This document shows positions 62,720 through 64,000 of a stretch of 64,000 nt of DNA, piece by piece. Within the stretch, counting starts at the first letter, position 1; the number at the start of each line of letters is the position of its first letter. The translations under genes and the position numbers were made by a program. The notes under the pieces were generated by a model that did not search any database, had not been told where the DNA came from, and saw only the letters and a program-made list of their open reading frames with translations. The stretch comes from Hydractinia symbiolongicarpus (taxonomy: Eukaryota; Cnidaria; Hydrozoa; Anthoathecata; Hydractiniidae): contig NC_079878.1 of NCBI RefSeq assembly GCF_029227915.1, positions 29,477,501 to 29,541,500 on the forward strand, read 5' to 3'.

Positions 62720-62895
62720 AATCGTTCGGTAAATGTGTTTACTATCTGGGTATTTTCTTTGTATACTTTTGACTATACGGGCCGAGTCTAGGATTTACGG
62801 GAATTCGCGGGTTTTCGTTTGCCGGCGATTAAACTTCTTTTATTTTTGAAAACTACAAGTCTCATGCGTTTTAGTGGTGAAAAGATAATTTAAAA
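62720..62895 (+). repeat. Truncated monomer (176 bp), 1191-bp unit 4
   Basis: I see no difference from the copy at 59147, although neighbouring monomers in this unit have private changes. Confidence 0.95.
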
Positions 62896-63504
62896 AATCG
62901 TTCTTGAAATGAGTTTACTCACAGGGTACTTTCTTTGTATGTACGCGACTATACGGGCCAAGCACGGGATTTACGGGAAATCGCGGGTTTTTGTTTGCCG
63001 GCGATTAAACTTCTTATATTCAGCGTCTCATCAAAAATGAAAACATTTTTGAAAACTACAAGTCTCATGCGTTTTAGTGGTGAAAAAATAATTTAAAAAA
63101 TTGTTCGGAAAATGAGTTTACTCACAGGGTACTTTCTTTGTATACATTCGACTATACGGGCCAAGCCCGGGATTTACGGGAAATCGCGGGTTTTCGTTTG
63201 CCGGCGATTAAACTTCTTTCATTAAGCGTCTCATCAAAAATGAAAACATTCCTGAAAACTACAAGTCTCATGCGTTTTAGTGGTGAAAAGATAATTTAAA
63301 AAATCGTTCGGGAAATGAGTTTACTCCCTGGGTACTTTCTTTGTATACTTTTGACTATACGGGCCAAGTCCGGGATTTACTGGAAATCGCGGGTTTTCGT
63401 TTGCCGGCGATTAAACATCTTTTATTCAGCGTCTCATCAAAAATGAAAACATTTTTGAAAACTACAAGTCTCATGCGTTTTAGTGATGAAAAAATAGATT
63501 AAAA

Positions 63505-64000
63505 AATCGTTCGGGAAATGAGTTTACTCACAGGGTACTTTCTTTGTATACATTCGACTATACGGGCCAAGCCCGGGATTTACGGGAAATCGCGGGTTTT
63601 CGTTTGCCGGCGATTAAACTTCTTTCATTAAGCGTCTCATCAAAAATGAAAACATTCCTGAAAACTACAAGTCTCTTGCGTTTTAGTGGTGAAAAGATAA
63701 TTTAAAAAATCGTTCGGGAAATGAGTTTACTCCCTGGGTACTTTCTTTGTATACTTTGGACTATACGGGCCAAGTCCGGGATTTACGGGAAATCGCGGGT
63801 TTTCGTTTGCCGGCGATTAAACATCTTTTATTCAGCGTCTCATCAAAAATGAAAACATTTTTGAAAACTACAAGTCTCCTGCGTTTGAGTGGTGAAAAAA
63901 TAGATTAAAAAATCGTTCTGGAAATGAGTTTACTCACAGGGTACTTTCTTTGTATGTACTCGACTATACGGGCCAAGCACAGGATTTACTGGAAATCGCG
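63505..64000 (+). repeat. Return to block-9 type monomers, cut by the window end
   Basis: The class A monomer at 63505 (CTCTTGCG), the B monomer at 63708 (TACTTTGGAC, CTCCTGCGTTTGAGTGG) and the start of a C monomer at 63911 match about 57726-58221, offset 5779. This suggests that the 1191-bp array arose inside a block-9 type unit. The last copy has private changes: CTCCTGCG, and GGATTTACTGG at the very end. Confidence 0.85.
63553..63566 (+). promoter_or_regulatory. CENP-B-box-like motif, spacing one base short (class A monomers)
   Basis: TTCG-ACT-A-TA-CGGG matches the nine fixed bases of the vertebrate CENP-B box core (TTCG, four bases, A, two bases, CGGG), except that the first gap is three bases, not four. 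It occurs in class A monomers, for example here and near 28503. Class B has TTTG, class C has CTCG and class D has TTGG at the first four bases, so only class A keeps TTCG. Binding is not shown. The spacing difference may rule out CENP-B itself, and a chance match in a 203-bp monomer is quite possible. Confidence 0.25.

Larger units (their letters stand above)
58335..63504 (+). repeat. HOR block 10: 6-mer, 1191-bp unit, about 4.3 nearly identical copies
   Basis: CACAGCGTAC recurs at 58767, 59958, 61149 and 62340, a spacing of 1191, which is five 203-bp monomers and one of 176. Copies counted from the C monomer: 58741-59931, 59932-61122, 61123-62313 and 62314-63504; the A and B monomers at 58335 and 58538 also fit the phase. 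The order is C/B' fusion, CGAGAAATG type, truncated, TGTACGCG type, A, B. I see only a handful of differences: GTACGCGATTATAC (61753), TTCACCGTC (62235), and in the last unit TTTTATAC and TTTGCCGG where the others have TTTTACAC and TTCGCCGG. Confidence 0.94.
1..64000 (+). repeat. Tandem satellite array, ~203-bp monomer, head to tail
   Basis: The motif AATCGTT(C/G) recurs at 1, 204, 407, 610 and so on to 63911, nearly always exactly 203 bases apart. Between recurrences the same blocks follow in fixed order: GAGTTTACT, GGGTACTTTCTTTGTAT, ACTATACGGGCC, GGATTTACGGGAAATCGC, TTTGCCGGCGATTAAAC, GTCTCATCAAAAATG, CTACAAGTCTCATGCG, TTTTAGTGGTGAAAA. All copies read in the same direction; I found no inverted monomer, no foreign insertion and no unique sequence. 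Departures from 203 are few: several 202-bp copies, fifteen 176-bp copies, one of 182 bp, and occasional 204-208 bp copies. This covers every gene-free stretch in the window: all of it is satellite. Long homogeneous arrays with HORs are known mainly from centromeric and pericentromeric DNA of eukaryotes; that placement is inference. I do not recognise the family. Confidence 0.98.

Noticed and set aside
1-64000. CRISPR-like regular repetition
   Set aside because: The whole 203-bp period is conserved. There are no short repeats separated by unique spacers and no cas genes.
1-64000. Transposon or LTR insertion, rDNA spacer or telomeric repeats
   Set aside because: Every stretch I read can be placed in the monomer. 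I saw no terminal inverted repeats, no coding remnants, no rRNA sequence and no runs of TTTAGGG or TTAGGG type.
1-64000. Assembly artefact producing false tandem copies
   Set aside because: Not excluded, but most HOR copies carry private variants and the units interlock (6820, 6415 and 5072-bp offsets). The near-identical 1191-bp units and the 1597-bp pair are where collapse or expansion is most likely; read support would be needed.

Overview
The whole 64 kb window is one uninterrupted tandem satellite array. A monomer of about 203 bp is repeated roughly 315 times, always in the same orientation, from the first base to the last. I see no protein-coding gene, RNA gene, transposon insertion or unique sequence. 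Long homogeneous arrays with several layers of repetition are typical of nuclear DNA of eukaryotes at centromeric, pericentromeric or other heterochromatic sites. I do not recognise this satellite family and cannot name the organism.

The monomer has two unlike halves. Taking AATCGTT as base 1, the first ~120 bases are rich in CpG and carry a conserved core (ACTATACGGGCC, then GGATTTACGGG, GCGGG and GCCGGCGATTAA). The last ~85 bases are A/T-tract DNA with a perfect 9-bp inverted repeat (TCAAAAATG / CATTTTTGA, 4-base loop). Three main monomer classes can be told apart by linked variants. Class A has TACATTCG, AAGCCCGGG, TTCATTAAG and ATTCCTG. Class B has ACTCCCTGGG, TACTTTTGAC and AACATCTTTTATT. 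Class C has TCTGGAAAT, TGTACTCG, AAGCAC(A/G)GG and CTTCTTATATT. In many places they run C-A-B-C-A-B, which suggests an ancestral 609-bp trimer. A minor class D (about 202 bp) has a shortened ACTTTTTTG and often ATTGGAC.

On top of this the window is a patchwork of distinct higher-order repeats (HORs), each with its own unit. From left to right: a 6-mer of 1217 bp (1-3.45 kb); mixed monomers (3.45-6.09 kb); a scrambled monomer (6086-6267); a 406-bp dimer array (6.27-7.69 kb); an 11-mer of 2232 bp with a nested 811-bp 4-mer duplication (7.49-13.57 kb); a second 11-mer of 2232 bp (14.4-18.8 kb); 8/9-mers of 1597/1800 bp (18.2-28.25 kb) with a block duplicated at an offset of 6820 bp; a 13-mer of 2612 bp (28.25-33.48 kb); a trimer-phased stretch (33.5-35.9 kb); a mosaic including a 1015-bp 5-mer (35.9-43.9 kb); an 8-mer of 1623 bp (43.9-46.8 kb); a very long unit of 25 monomers, 5072 bp, with a 17-monomer deleted version (48.2-58.7 kb); and a nearly identical 6-mer of 1191 bp (58.3-63.5 kb), which looks like the youngest amplification.

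Nothing here acts through encoded proteins. The interest lies in how the array evolves: unequal exchange in phase with the monomer, seeding of new HORs from older cassettes tens of kb away, a 27-bp deletion that removes most of the inverted repeat and was itself amplified, and a possible protein-binding core that varies by monomer class. Coordinates of unit copies were read by eye from diagnostic variants; block edges are good to about one monomer unless a variant fixes them.
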